Assembly (NCBI RefSeq): GCF_900099835.1 | Contig: NZ_FNKP01000001.1 | Location: 1,550,001 to 1,614,000 of the forward strand | Direction: 5' to 3' | DNA from: Paraburkholderia fungorum | Lineage (GTDB): Bacteria > Pseudomonadota > Gammaproteobacteria > Burkholderiales > Burkholderiaceae | DNA length: 64,000 nucleotides | Shown: positions 1 through 9,460 of the stretch, one piece after another | Layout: every line of letters starts with the position of its first letter | Position numbering within the stretch: the stretch's first letter is position 1 | Translations under genes and position numbers: made by a program | Notes under the pieces: generated by a model | Told to the model about the DNA's origin: nothing | The model's input: only the letters and a program-made list of their open reading frames with translations | Database searches by the model: none

Positions 1-112
1 GGGGATCGACGCGGCCACCCAGCAGCGCCTGTTCGACGCGGGCGTGCTGAAGGCCGACGGACGTGAGGCATCCGAAGCAAAGGCGCACCAGGCCGAGGTA
101 GCCAAAGCCTGA
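1..112 (+). CDS. C-terminal end of an upstream gene, possibly a CaiB/BaiF-type CoA-transferase (partial)
   Basis: An open frame enters from the left edge in frame 2 and ends at TGA 110-112, giving 36 residues rich in Ala and Gln. The stretch LFDAGVLKADG resembles the end of CaiB/BaiF family III CoA-transferases, which often finish with an 'L..AGV' segment, but 36 residues are too few to be sure. The gene lies 73 bp upstream of a carboxylate transporter on the same strand, which would fit a catabolic operon. Reading-frame assignment is firm; the family is a guess. Confidence 0.45.
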   Translation, partial: GIDAATQQRLFDAGVLKADGREASEAKAHQAEVAKA

Positions 113-185
113 CCCACCAGCGGTTTCCCGGCGACGGCACACAGATAGCCGCGCCTCCCAGAAGAATGACCTTGGAGACAGACAC

Positions 186-1499
186 ATGAATCGCGCATCC
201 GACGACCACGCCGCCACCCGGCAACCCACGCGCGCGGCAGCGGCCGCTTTTGTCGGCACCACGATCGAGTGGTACGACTTTTACATCTACGCCACGGCAT
301 CCGCGCTGATTTTCGGCAAGCTGTTTTTTCCCGGCAGCGATCCGTTTTTCGCGACGCTCGCGTCGTTTGGGACCTTCGCGGTCGGCTTCTTCGCGCGGCC
401 TTTTGGCGGACTGGTGTTCGGCCACCTGGGCGACCGCATCGGCCGGAAGAAAGCGCTGGTGGCGACGCTCGCGATCATGGGCGTCGGCACGGTCGGCATC
501 GGCTTCTTGCCGACCTACGCGAGCGCGGGCATGTGGGCGCCGGTTCTGCTGGTGCTGCTGCGGGTCGCGCAGGGCGTGGCGATCGGCGGTGAGTGGGGCG
601 GCGCGGTGCTGATGGCGAGCGAACATGCGCCGAAGGGCAAGCGCACGTTTTTCGCGTCGTTCGCGCAGTTGGGCAGCCCGGCCGGGTTGATCCTGTCGCT
701 GCTGGCGTTCCGCGCGGTGGCGTCGATGGATAAAGATGCGTTTTTCAGCTGGGGATGGCGCCTGCCGTTTCTTGCGAGCGCGGTGCTGCTGGTGGTCGGT
801 CTGCTGATTCGCGCAGGCGTCGGCGAATCGCCGGAGTTCAATGCGCTGAAAGCTCAGCGGAGAGTCGCCGCGTTGCCGGTTGCCGAGGTCGTGCGCGATT
901 CGTGGCGCACGCTGCTGCTGTGCCTCGGCGCAAACGTGATCGGCGTGGCCGGTGCGTGGTTCGTCAACACGTTCATGCTGAATTACACGACGCAGACGCT
1001 CGGACTCGACCGCTCGCTGATTCTCGACTGTCTGTTCGTGGTCGCGTTTATCCAACTGTTCACGCAGCTTGGCTCGGGATGGTTCGCGCAACGCATCGGC
1101 ACGGGGCGTTTCCTGAAGGGCGCGGCGGCGCTGGCGATGCTGTCGCCTTATCCGATGTTCGCGCTCGTGTCGACCGGCCGGCCGGTGGCGATCGTGGTCG
1201 GCGTCGCGCTCGCGGTGATGTGCATGTCGAGTTCGTATGCGGTGATGGCGGGGTTCATGTCGACGGCGTTTCCGGTGCGCGTCCGCTATTCGGCGATCTC
1301 GCTGTCCTATCAGGTCTGCGCGGCACTGGCCGGTGGTTTGACGCCGCTGATCGGGACCGTGCTCGCGCATCGTTATCCGGGCGCATGGTGGCCGCTCGCC
1401 GTGTTTTACAGTTGCCTCGCGGCCATCTCGCTGGTGTGCATCGGCACGCTGGAGCGCCGCAAGCGGGGCGCGGCGCGAGGCGTCGTCGAAGTCGCCTGA
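186..1499 (+). CDS. MFS transporter, metabolite:H+ symporter (MHS) family
   Basis: 437-residue inner-membrane permease with about twelve hydrophobic segments. The N-terminus has the MHS signature: FVGTTIEWYDFYIY at about residues 22-35, then the first MFS loop motif GHLGDRIGRKKAL near residue 80, and RVAQGVAIGGEWGGA near residue 130. The family (ShiA, ProP, KgtP, citrate and dicarboxylate carriers) co-transports small acids or osmolytes with protons. The start at 186 is supported by a GGAG about 10 nt upstream. It sits between a possible CoA-transferase end and an Asp/Glu-racemase-like gene on the same strand, so a carboxylate or amino-acid-derived substrate is likely. The exact substrate cannot be read from sequence. 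Confidence 0.88.
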   Translation: MNRASDDHAATRQPTRAAAAAFVGTTIEWYDFYIYATASALIFGKLFFPGSDPFFATLASFGTFAVGFFARPFGGLVFGHLGDRIGRKKALVATLAIMGVGTVGIGFLPTYASAGMWAPVLLVLLRVAQGVAIGGEWGGAVLMASEHAPKGKRTFFASFAQLGSPAGLILSLLAFRAVASMDKDAFFSWGWRLPFLASAVLLVVGLLIRAGVGESPEFNALKAQRRVAALPVAEVVRDSWRTLLLCLGANVIGVAGAWFVNTFMLNYTTQTLGLDRSLILDCLFVVAFIQLFTQLGSGWFAQRIGTGRFLKGAAALAMLSPYPMFALVSTGRPVAIVVGVALAVMCMSSSYAVMAGFMSTAFPVRVRYSAISLSYQVCAALAGGLTPLIGTVLAHRYPGAWWPLAVFYSCLAAISLVCIGTLERRKRGAARGVVEVA

Positions 1500-1683
1500 C
1501 GGTTTTCCCTGAACCGCTGCGGCTGCCATTGCAATATCGAGTTCGATTGACCCGGCGAAACGCGTGGAAAGGACGCGTTCGTGGTTAACCCCACGTCATA
1601 CGCGCCCGACATAATGTCATCCTCAAGCGCTCAAAAGCCGCCTACCATCAAGGCGAGCAGACTCAATGACAGGGGAAGTCATC

Positions 1684-3219
1684 ATGAATCGCTTTCGTTC
1701 GCTAGGAGTGGTGACGGGCGCGGCGCAATTCGCCAGCGCCGACGTGCTGAGCCGGATGAGTGTGGCGTCGAACCGGCCTGGCGCGGGCCGTCCTTTCGAC
1801 CTCGTTCTCGAACAGCGATCCTGGCAAGGCTCCGTTTCACCGGATGCGCCGGACGCCGCGAATGCGCAGTTCAGGATTCATGTGTTCGATGCGATACGCA
1901 CGCTCGAAAAACGCGGCGTCGACGCGATCGTGCTGCCGTGTTTTCTCTGCCATACCTTTATCGACGAGTTGTCGGCCAACGTCGGCGTGCCGGTCGCGAA
2001 CATCATGACGGCGCTGCGCGCGCATGTGCGGCGCGCCTTCCCTTCGGTGCGCCGGATCGGCGTGCTCACGTCCGCGACGATCCGCGAAAACGGCCTTTTC
2101 GAGCGTTACTTCGACGCAGGTCGATTCGACGTGCTGCATCCGCGTAGCGAGACCGGGATCGACTGCGTGTCGGGCGCCGTGTATGGCGACGAGGGCATCC
2201 GGAACGGCCGTCTGTTCGGCCGGCCGGTCGAATTGCTGCGCGCAGCTTGCGCGGACCTGATTGCCCAGGGCGCCGAACTGATCGTGCCGGGACTCGCGGA
2301 AATCGGCCTCGTCAAACGCGCGCTCGGTGCGCTCGACGTGCCGTTCGTCGATGCCAACCAGGTCTATGCGCGCTATGTCGCGTCCGATCAATATTCGCAG
2401 CCGGACGCGCGCTTCAAGCTCGGCGTGGTCGGCGGCGTCGGGCCTGCGGCAACGGTCGATTTCATGGCGAAGCTGGTGCGCAACACGCCGGCATCGCGCG
2501 ATCAGGACCATATCAAGGTGATGGTCGAGCAGAATCCGCAGATTCCGGATCGGACCGACGCGCTGCTCGGCCACGGCGACGACCCGACGCTCGCGCTGTA
2601 TGCCGCATGCAAAACGCTGGAAGAGGGCGGCGCGAATCTGATCGCGATTCCGTGCAATACCGCGCATGCGTTCGTCGAGCAGATTCAGTCGTCGTTGAAG
2701 GTGCCGATCATCAATATGCTGACCTGTACCGTCGATTATCTGCGCGAGAGTTTTCCGACGCTGCGCGAAGTGGGCGTGCTGGCGACGTCGGGCACGCTCG
2801 CAAGCGGCGTGTATGAGCGGTCGCTGCAGACGCGCGGCTTCGTGCAGATTGCGCCCGCCGCGTCGGCGCAGGCGCGTCTGATGAACGCCGTGTATGGTCC
2901 TCGCGGCGCCAAGGCGGGTTACACGTCGGGCGAGTGCGCCGACGATGTCGCCGCCGCAGTCGACGATCTCGTTGCCCAAGGCGTGCAGGTGATCGTGCTG
3001 GCGTGCACCGAGTTGCCGCTGCTGTTGCGCGACGCGGTGCTGGCGTGTCCGGGTGGACGGGTGGTGCGGCTGGTCGATCCGACCGAGGTGCTGGCTCGGG
3101 CTTGCGTGGCGCATGCGCTGGGTCAGCGCGGCGTGCTGGATGGCGCCGGGGCGGGCGCGGGTGCGGACGAAACCGCATCGGCGCAAAGTCCGGTTGGTGC
3201 GGAGAGCGCTTACGGCTAA
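1684..3219 (+). CDS. Tandem Asp/Glu racemase-family fusion protein
   Basis: 511 residues from ATG 1684, chosen because AGGGGAAG at 1671-1678 is correctly spaced; an upstream in-frame ATG at 1666 lies before this site. Two aspartate/glutamate racemase-type domains are joined. The C-terminal domain (from about residue 243) is canonical: GVVGGVGPAATVDF, then IPCNTAHAF with the first catalytic Cys, and VLACTELPLLL with the second. The N-terminal domain keeps the first Cys (LPCFLCHTF) but reads IVPGLAEIGLV where the second Cys should be, and its Gly-rich start is altered. It therefore probably cannot racemise and may be structural or regulatory. The family includes amino-acid racemases, hydantoin racemases and maleate isomerases. 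The neighbouring MHS transporter suggests a catabolic role. Confidence 0.8.
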   Translation: MNRFRSLGVVTGAAQFASADVLSRMSVASNRPGAGRPFDLVLEQRSWQGSVSPDAPDAANAQFRIHVFDAIRTLEKRGVDAIVLPCFLCHTFIDELSANVGVPVANIMTALRAHVRRAFPSVRRIGVLTSATIRENGLFERYFDAGRFDVLHPRSETGIDCVSGAVYGDEGIRNGRLFGRPVELLRAACADLIAQGAELIVPGLAEIGLVKRALGALDVPFVDANQVYARYVASDQYSQPDARFKLGVVGGVGPAATVDFMAKLVRNTPASRDQDHIKVMVEQNPQIPDRTDALLGHGDDPTLALYAACKTLEEGGANLIAIPCNTAHAFVEQIQSSLKVPIINMLTCTVDYLRESFPTLREVGVLATSGTLASGVYERSLQTRGFVQIAPAASAQARLMNAVYGPRGAKAGYTSGECADDVAAAVDDLVAQGVQVIVLACTELPLLLRDAVLACPGGRVVRLVDPTEVLARACVAHALGQRGVLDGAGAGAGADETASAQSPVGAESAYG

Positions 3220-3415
3220 GCGGCGGCCGCTGGCTTCTTCACACCGATGGCCTGATCGCTCTTCGTTATTTTTCTCAGCCGGGCCGCTTTGCGCCTGGCT
3301 TCATCCGCCTTCCGAATCGGCACAACCCTTGCTGCCACCATCCAGTGTCTCCCGGTTTTGCCGTCATTCACGCCCGCTACACTTCCGGGCACCCTCCCGG
3401 CAGGGTCATGGAAAA

Positions 3416-3431
3416 CTGTATAGATATACAG
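3416..3431 (+). promoter_or_regulatory. LexA (SOS) box upstream of the UvrA-like gene
   Basis: CTGTATAGATATACAG fits the LexA operator CTG-N10-CAG with the preferred AT-rich alternating core, and the flanks AA and TA also match the E. coli-type 20-mer. A possible -10 hexamer TATAGT lies immediately after at 3432-3437, so bound LexA would block the promoter. The box is 90 bp before ATG 3521. The rest of the 3220-3520 gap shows no convincing ORF or terminator. Confidence 0.85.
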
Positions 3432-3520
3432 TATAGTATTCCGTTGCAAGCCGGGCTTCGGCGCGTCTGCGCTGCCACCCCGGCTGCACCGAACTTGCGC
3501 GGTCGCGAGGCGTCCGTGAC

Positions 3521-6500
3521 ATGTGGCCCACTCGGGCCCGCCCATTCAGACATTCATTCAGACGGTCGGAAAAATTGTCATCTAACGGCACTATCAAGAT
3601 CCGCGGCGCGCGCCAGCACAATCTCAAGAACATCGATCTCGACGTACGAACCGGCGAAATGACGGTCGTTACCGGGCCGTCCGGGTCCGGTAAATCGAGC
3701 CTCGTGTTCGACACGCTTTACGCGGAAGGTCAGCGGCGCTACGTCGAAACCTTCAGCGCCTACGCGCGTCAGTTCCTCGACCGCATGGACCGGCCGCAGG
3801 TCGACCGGGTGGACGGTGTGCCGCCTGCCATCGCGATCGACCAGACCAATCCGGTGCGCAGTTCGCGTTCCACCGTAGGCACGATGACGGAGCTGAACGA
3901 TCACCTGAAGCTGCTGTATGCGCGCGCAGCCGAATTGTTCGACCGCAAGACCGCACAGCAGGTGCGCCACGACACGCCGGAAACGATCTACGCCGATCTG
4001 CTCGAACGTACCGAGCAGGACGAACCGCGGCTGGCGGTCACGTTTCCCGTCGAGCTGCCCGAATCCGCGTCGGAACAGGAAGTGGAGCAGTGGCTGTCCG
4101 CGAGCGGATACACGCGCGTGCAGGCGCAGCGCGAAGTCGATTCGCCTACCGGTAAGCGCAAGGTGCTCGACGTGGTGGCCGACCGTTTCCGTTTGCGTTC
4201 GGTGGACAAGCAGCGGGTGGTCGAGGCGATCGAGGCGTCGCTGAAGCGCGGTGGCGGGCGCGTCAATATTTACGTGCTGCCCGCGTCGTCTGAAGCGGCG
4301 GAGGGCCAGAGCGCCGAGCCGCCAATCTGGCGGTTCTCCACGGGCTTGCACAACCCGGACAGCGATCTGCGTTATGCCGACCCGCAACCGGCGCTGTTTT
4401 CGTTCAACTCGGCTTACGGCGCGTGTGAAGTGTGCCGGGGCTTCGGGCGCGTGATCGGCGTCGACCTTGGCCTCGTGATTCCCGACGCGCGCAAGACGCT
4501 GCGCGACGGCGCGATCAAGCCGATGCAAACGCCCGCGTGGAAAGAATGCCAGGACGACCTGATGCGCTACGCGGCGAAAGCCGACATTCCGCGCGGCACG
4601 CCTTGGGGCGAGCTGACGGATGCCGAGCGCGACTGGGTCGTCAACGGTTCGCCGGACTGGAACGGCAAGTGGCAAACCCATTGGTACGGCGTCAAACGCT
4701 TCTTCGAATATCTCGAATCGAAAGCGTACAAGATGCATATCCGCGTGCTGCTGTCGAAATACCGTAGCTATACGCCGTGCGAAACCTGCGGCGGCGCGCG
4801 TCTGAAGACGGAATCGCTGTTGTGGCGTCTCGGCACCAAAGCGAATGCGGATGACGTGCTGGCCGCAGAGCGCCGCTTCATGCCGCGCGGTGTCGACTGG
4901 ACACGCGCGCAACTCGAAGCGTTGCCGGGTCTGACCGTGCACGATCTGATGCTGATGCCGATCGAGCGCATTCGCCGCTTCTTCGACGAAATCAGTTTGC
5001 CGTCCGCGTTGCTGGACGACGCGCTGAAGCTGTTGCTCGCCGAAGTGCGTACCCGTCTCAAGTATTTGTGCGACGTGGGCCTCGGTTATCTGACGCTCGA
5101 CCGGCAAAGCCGCACGTTGTCGGGTGGCGAGGTGCAGCGGATCAACCTGACCACGGCGCTCGGCACGTCGTTGACCAAAACGCTGTTCGTGCTCGACGAG
5201 CCGAGCATCGGGCTGCATCCGCGCGATCTGAACCGGATCGTCGAGGCAATGCATCGCCTGCGTGACGCGGGTAATACGCTGGTGGTGGTTGAACATGACC
5301 CGTCGGTCATGCTGGCGGCGGATCGCCTGATCGATATGGGTCCCGGTCCGGGCGAGCGGGGCGGTTCGATCATTTACGACGGCGCGCCCGAGGCGATCCG
5401 TTCGTCGGGCACGCTCACCGGCGAGTATCTCGGTGGCCGCCGGCATGTGGCCGACGCCGCGCACTGGTCGTCACGTCCGGTCGATGCGAAAACGCCGCGT
5501 ATCGTGCTTGAAGGTGCAACCGAACACAACTTGCGCGACGTCACCGTCGAGATTCCGTTGGAGCGGCTGGTCTGCGTGACGGGTGTGTCGGGCTCCGGCA
5601 AGTCCACATTGCTGCAGGACGTGCTTTATCCGGCCATGGCCCGTCATTTCGGTCTGGCCACCGAATCGCCCGGCGCATTCAGAAGCCTGACCGGTGCGGA
5701 TCAGGTGACCGACGTCGTGTTCGTTGATCAGTCGCCGATCGGCAAAACGGCGCGTTCGAATCCGGCCAGCTATGTCGGCGCATTCGACGAAATTCGCAAG
5801 CTGTTTGCCAAGGCGCCGCTCGCGCAGCAACGCGGCTATGGCCCCGGTATGTTCAGCTTCAACTCGGGCGACGGCCGTTGCCCGACCTGCGGCGGCTCGG
5901 GTTTCGAGCATATCGAAATGCAGTTCCTGAGCGACGTGTATCTGCGTTGTCCTGATTGCGACGGGCGCCGTTATCGTGCAGAACTGCTCGAAGTGAAGAT
6001 CGAGCGCAGCCAGCCGGCTCGCGCGCTCAGTATTGCCGACGTGCTCGAATTGACCGTCAGCGAGGCCACTGCGTACTTCGAAAAGGATGCCGAAGTATTG
6101 CGCGTGTTGCAGCCTATCGTCGACGTGGGTCTCGAATACGTGAAACTCGGTCAGCCGGTGCCCACGCTGTCGGGCGGCGAAGCGCAGCGGCTCAAACTCG
6201 CGGGCTTCCTCGCGGAATCGGCGCAGGCGCGCACCGCTAGAAGCGCGAAACAGGCGGTGCCAAAACGCCTGTTCATGTTCGACGAACCCACCACCGGCCT
6301 GCATTTCGACGACATCGCCAAGCTGATGCAGGCGTTCGGCAAATTGCTGGCGAGCGGTCATTCGCTGATCGTGATCGAGCACAATCTCGACGTGATTCGC
6401 GCGGCCGACTGGCTGATCGATCTCGGTCCAGAAGGTGGCGACGGCGGTGGTCGCGTGCTGTGCGCGGGCACGCCGGAAGACGTCAAACAGTGTGCCGAAT

Positions 6501-9460
6501 CGCATACCGGCGAAGCGTTGTTGCAATACGACCGCGCGATGGGCGCGGCGGCTGAACCGCTGTCGCAAGGCATTCCGTTGCAGAAAGGGCTGAGCGCTGC
6601 GCGTGCCCGACGAGCGATCGAGGGCGAAGACGTGGTGCGCATCGTCAACGCGCGCGAGCACAACCTGAAAGCGCTGGACGTGGATATTCCGCATGGCAAA
6701 TTCAACGTGATTACCGGCGTGTCGGGGTCGGGCAAATCCACGCTTGCCTTCGACATTCTGTTCCACGAAGGGCAGCGCCGTTACCTCGAGTCGTTGAACG
6801 CGTACGCGCGCTCCATCGTGCAACCGGCCGGGCGTCCGGAGGTCGACGCCGTGTACGGCATTCCGCCGACCGTCGCCATTGAACAGCGTCTCTCGCGCGG
6901 TGGCCGCAAGAGTACGGTCGCGACCACGTCGGAGGTCTGGCACTTTCTGCGTCTGCTGTATGTGAAGCTCGGTTTGCAGCATTGCATTCACGACGGCACG
7001 CCGGTGACATCGCAAAGTGTCGAGTCGATCGCGGCGCAATTGCTGCGCGATCACAAAGGCCAGCATGTCGGTTTCCTCGCACCGCTGGTCGTCAATCGCA
7101 AGGGCGTTTATACGGACCTCGCGAAGTGGGCGAAGGCGCGCGGCAATACGCATCTGCGGGTGGACGGCGAGTTTGTGCCGGTGGACCCGTGGCCGAAGCT
7201 CGACCGCTTCCGTGAGCACACGATCGAATTGCCGGTGGCGGACCTGGTCGTGTCGGCGGATCACGAAGCCGAATTGCGCGAGGCGCTCGACCAGACCCTC
7301 GAAATCGGCAAGGGCGTGATGCATCTGCTTGCGCCGCTCGACGGTCTGCACGACGCCATTAGCGGAGGTCGCGCCACGGCGAAGCTCGGCACTGTGAAGG
7401 TGCTGTCCACCAAGCGCGCGTGTCCGATGTGTGGCACGAGCTATCCCGAACTCGATCCGCGCATGTTCTCGTACAACAGCAAGCACGGCTGGTGTACGAC
7501 CTGTGTCGGTACGGGGCTGTCGCTCACGCGGGAGCAACGCGCGGCTTATGACGACACGATCATCGTCGAAGACAATCGGGGCCGCGAGCAGAGCTTGCCA
7601 TCGGAAGAACAGGAGCCCGAAGGTCTTGCCGACGAACCGTGTCCGGATTGCTCGGGCACGCGTCTGAATCTGACGGCGCGCGCCGTTACGTTCAACACAC
7701 AATCGATTACCGATGTCGCGCAATGGACCGTGTCCGACACGCGCGCGTGGATCGACACGTTGGAAATGACCGGCCGCGACGCGGAAATCGCGCGTGACGT
7801 GATCAGCGAAATCGGCAGCCGCCTGCAATTTCTGGAAGAAGTTGGGCTCGGTTATCTGAGCCTCGATCGCGCGGCGCCCAGTTTGTCGGGTGGCGAGGCG
7901 CAGCGTATCCGGCTCGCCGCGCAACTCGGCAGCAATCTGCAAGGCGTGTGCTACGTGCTCGACGAACCGACAATCGGTTTGCATCCGCGCGACAACCAGA
8001 TTCTCCTGAACGCGTTGCGCAAGCTGGGCGAAAAGGGCAATACGCTGGTGGTGGTCGAGCACGACGAAGACACGATTCGACGTGCTGATCACATCATCGA
8101 CATCGGTCCGGGCGCGGGGAAGCGCGGCGGTACGCTGGTCGCGCAGGGCAGTGTGGCGGATCTGTCCGCACAGCCGGATTCGCTGACCGGACAGTTCCTC
8201 GCCAATCCTATCGTCCACCCGTTGCAGCCGCGTCGTGAAGTGGTCGCGGCCGGTAAACGCTCGGCCGCTGTGCCGGAAAACTGGCTGACCGTGCATGGCG
8301 GAAAGCTGCATAACCTGCGCAATGTCACGGTCGGCATTCCTTTGTCGCGGCTTGTCGCGGTGACAGGCGTCAGCGGTTCAGGCAAGTCGACGCTCGCGCG
8401 CGATGTGCTGATGACCAATCTGCTGGATGCGGTCGGGCGCTCGGTATTGTCGTCGCCGGCCACTCGGCGTGCGCGTGCGGCGGCTGAGGAAAAGCCCGCA
8501 GCCAACCGGCGGTCCAGCGTGCTCGCGCGATCCGCGCCGCGTGCGCCGCTGAACGTCACGCATGCTTGGCAAGGGTGCGATTCGATCACCGGGTGGGAAA
8601 GCATCGACCGCGTGCTTGAAGTCGATCAAACGCCGATCGGCAAAACGCCGCGTTCATGTCCGGCCACTTACATCGGCGTGTGGGATGCCATTCGCAAACT
8701 GTTCGCGGGCACGCTCGAAGCGCGTGCGCGTGGCTACACGGCGTCGCGTTTCTCGTTCAATACCGGCGACGGGCGTTGCCCGGCTTGTGAAGGGCAAGGC
8801 GTGCGCACTATCGGCATGAGCTTCCTGCCCGACGTGAAGGTGCCGTGCGATGTTTGCCACGGGCAGCGCTTCAATCCGGAGACGCTGGCAGTCACGTGGC
8901 GCGGCAAGAATATCGGCGACGTGTTGACGATGGAGATCGACGAGGCGGTCGAGTTCTTCTCGTCGATTACGAACATCGGCCACCCGTTGCAGTTGATGAA
9001 AGACGTCGGGCTCGGCTATCTGACGCTCGGCCAGCCGTCGCCTACGTTATCGGGCGGAGAGGCGCAGCGCATCAAGCTCGTCACCGAATTGAGCAAGGTG
9101 CGCGACGACATCACGCGGCGCGGTCAGAAGCCGCCGCATACTTTGTATGTGCTGGATGAACCGACAGTCGGCTTGCACATGGCCGACGTGGCGAAGCTGA
9201 TCCGCGTGCTGCATCGTCTTGCAGATGGCGGCCATAGTGTCGTCGTGATCGAGCACGATCTCGATGTGATTGCCGAAGCCGACTGGGTTATCGACCTCGG
9301 TCCCGAAGGCGGCGTAGGCGGCGGGACGATCGTCGCCGCGACGGATCCTGAAGGATTGGCGCGGGTTGCGGCTAGTCATACCGGTGCCGCATTGCGTCCG
9401 GTACTCGCACGCGCGCAGAACAGCACGGCACGAGTCGCGGGCGAAGGCACGAACGGTTGA
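3521..9460 (+). CDS. uvrA: Double-length UvrA-family excinuclease ATPase (two fused UvrA units)
   Basis: 1979 codons, about twice a normal UvrA (about 940). It carries four ABC nucleotide-binding cassettes: Walker A GPSGSGKSS (residue about 52), GVSGSGKSTLLQD, GVSGSGKSTLAFD and GVSGSGKSTLARD. Four LSGGE signatures each precede a LDEPT/S or FDEPT Walker B. CxxC zinc-module pairs appear in both halves (CEVC/CETC, CPTC/CPDC, CPMC/CTTC/CPDC, CPAC/CDVC). Each half therefore corresponds to one UvrA protomer, and one chain could mimic the UvrA dimer that scans DNA damage with UvrB. Two starts are possible: ATG 3521 (GAGG upstream) or TTG 3575, after which homology begins. A LexA box lies upstream, so SOS induction is expected. 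A normal uvrA probably exists elsewhere in the genome, outside this window. Confidence 0.92.
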   Translation: MWPTRARPFRHSFRRSEKLSSNGTIKIRGARQHNLKNIDLDVRTGEMTVVTGPSGSGKSSLVFDTLYAEGQRRYVETFSAYARQFLDRMDRPQVDRVDGVPPAIAIDQTNPVRSSRSTVGTMTELNDHLKLLYARAAELFDRKTAQQVRHDTPETIYADLLERTEQDEPRLAVTFPVELPESASEQEVEQWLSASGYTRVQAQREVDSPTGKRKVLDVVADRFRLRSVDKQRVVEAIEASLKRGGGRVNIYVLPASSEAAEGQSAEPPIWRFSTGLHNPDSDLRYADPQPALFSFNSAYGACEVCRGFGRVIGVDLGLVIPDARKTLRDGAIKPMQTPAWKECQDDLMRYAAKADIPRGTPWGELTDAERDWVVNGSPDWNGKWQTHWYGVKRFFEYLESKAYKMHIRVLLSKYRSYTPCETCGGARLKTESLLWRLGTKANADDVLAAERRFMPRGVDWTRAQLEALPGLTVHDLMLMPIERIRRFFDEISLPSALLDDALKLLLAEVRTRLKYLCDVGLGYLTLDRQSRTLSGGEVQRINLTTALGTSLTKTLFVLDEPSIGLHPRDLNRIVEAMHRLRDAGNTLVVVEHDPSVMLAADRLIDMGPGPGERGGSIIYDGAPEAIRSSGTLTGEYLGGRRHVADAAHWSSRPVDAKTPRIVLEGATEHNLRDVTVEIPLERLVCVTGVSGSGKSTLLQDVLYPAMARHFGLATESPGAFRSLTGADQVTDVVFVDQSPIGKTARSNPASYVGAFDEIRKLFAKAPLAQQRGYGPGMFSFNSGDGRCPTCGGSGFEHIEMQFLSDVYLRCPDCDGRRYRAELLEVKIERSQPARALSIADVLELTVSEATAYFEKDAEVLRVLQPIVDVGLEYVKLGQPVPTLSGGEAQRLKLAGFLAESAQARTARSAKQAVPKRLFMFDEPTTGLHFDDIAKLMQAFGKLLASGHSLIVIEHNLDVIRAADWLIDLGPEGGDGGGRVLCAGTPEDVKQCAESHTGEALLQYDRAMGAAAEPLSQGIPLQKGLSAARARRAIEGEDVVRIVNAREHNLKALDVDIPHGKFNVITGVSGSGKSTLAFDILFHEGQRRYLESLNAYARSIVQPAGRPEVDAVYGIPPTVAIEQRLSRGGRKSTVATTSEVWHFLRLLYVKLGLQHCIHDGTPVTSQSVESIAAQLLRDHKGQHVGFLAPLVVNRKGVYTDLAKWAKARGNTHLRVDGEFVPVDPWPKLDRFREHTIELPVADLVVSADHEAELREALDQTLEIGKGVMHLLAPLDGLHDAISGGRATAKLGTVKVLSTKRACPMCGTSYPELDPRMFSYNSKHGWCTTCVGTGLSLTREQRAAYDDTIIVEDNRGREQSLPSEEQEPEGLADEPCPDCSGTRLNLTARAVTFNTQSITDVAQWTVSDTRAWIDTLEMTGRDAEIARDVISEIGSRLQFLEEVGLGYLSLDRAAPSLSGGEAQRIRLAAQLGSNLQGVCYVLDEPTIGLHPRDNQILLNALRKLGEKGNTLVVVEHDEDTIRRADHIIDIGPGAGKRGGTLVAQGSVADLSAQPDSLTGQFLANPIVHPLQPRREVVAAGKRSAAVPENWLTVHGGKLHNLRNVTVGIPLSRLVAVTGVSGSGKSTLARDVLMTNLLDAVGRSVLSSPATRRARAAAEEKPAANRRSSVLARSAPRAPLNVTHAWQGCDSITGWESIDRVLEVDQTPIGKTPRSCPATYIGVWDAIRKLFAGTLEARARGYTASRFSFNTGDGRCPACEGQGVRTIGMSFLPDVKVPCDVCHGQRFNPETLAVTWRGKNIGDVLTMEIDEAVEFFSSITNIGHPLQLMKDVGLGYLTLGQPSPTLSGGEAQRIKLVTELSKVRDDITRRGQKPPHTLYVLDEPTVGLHMADVAKLIRVLHRLADGGHSVVVIEHDLDVIAEADWVIDLGPEGGVGGGTIVAATDPEGLARVAASHTGAALRPVLARAQNSTARVAGEGTNG

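Noticed and set aside
5471..8311. 946-codon minus-strand open frame opposite the UvrA-like gene
   Set aside because: It is a mirror of the strongly GC-biased coding strand; the translation is Arg/His-rich with no domain, and the plus strand encodes clear UvrA motifs throughout.
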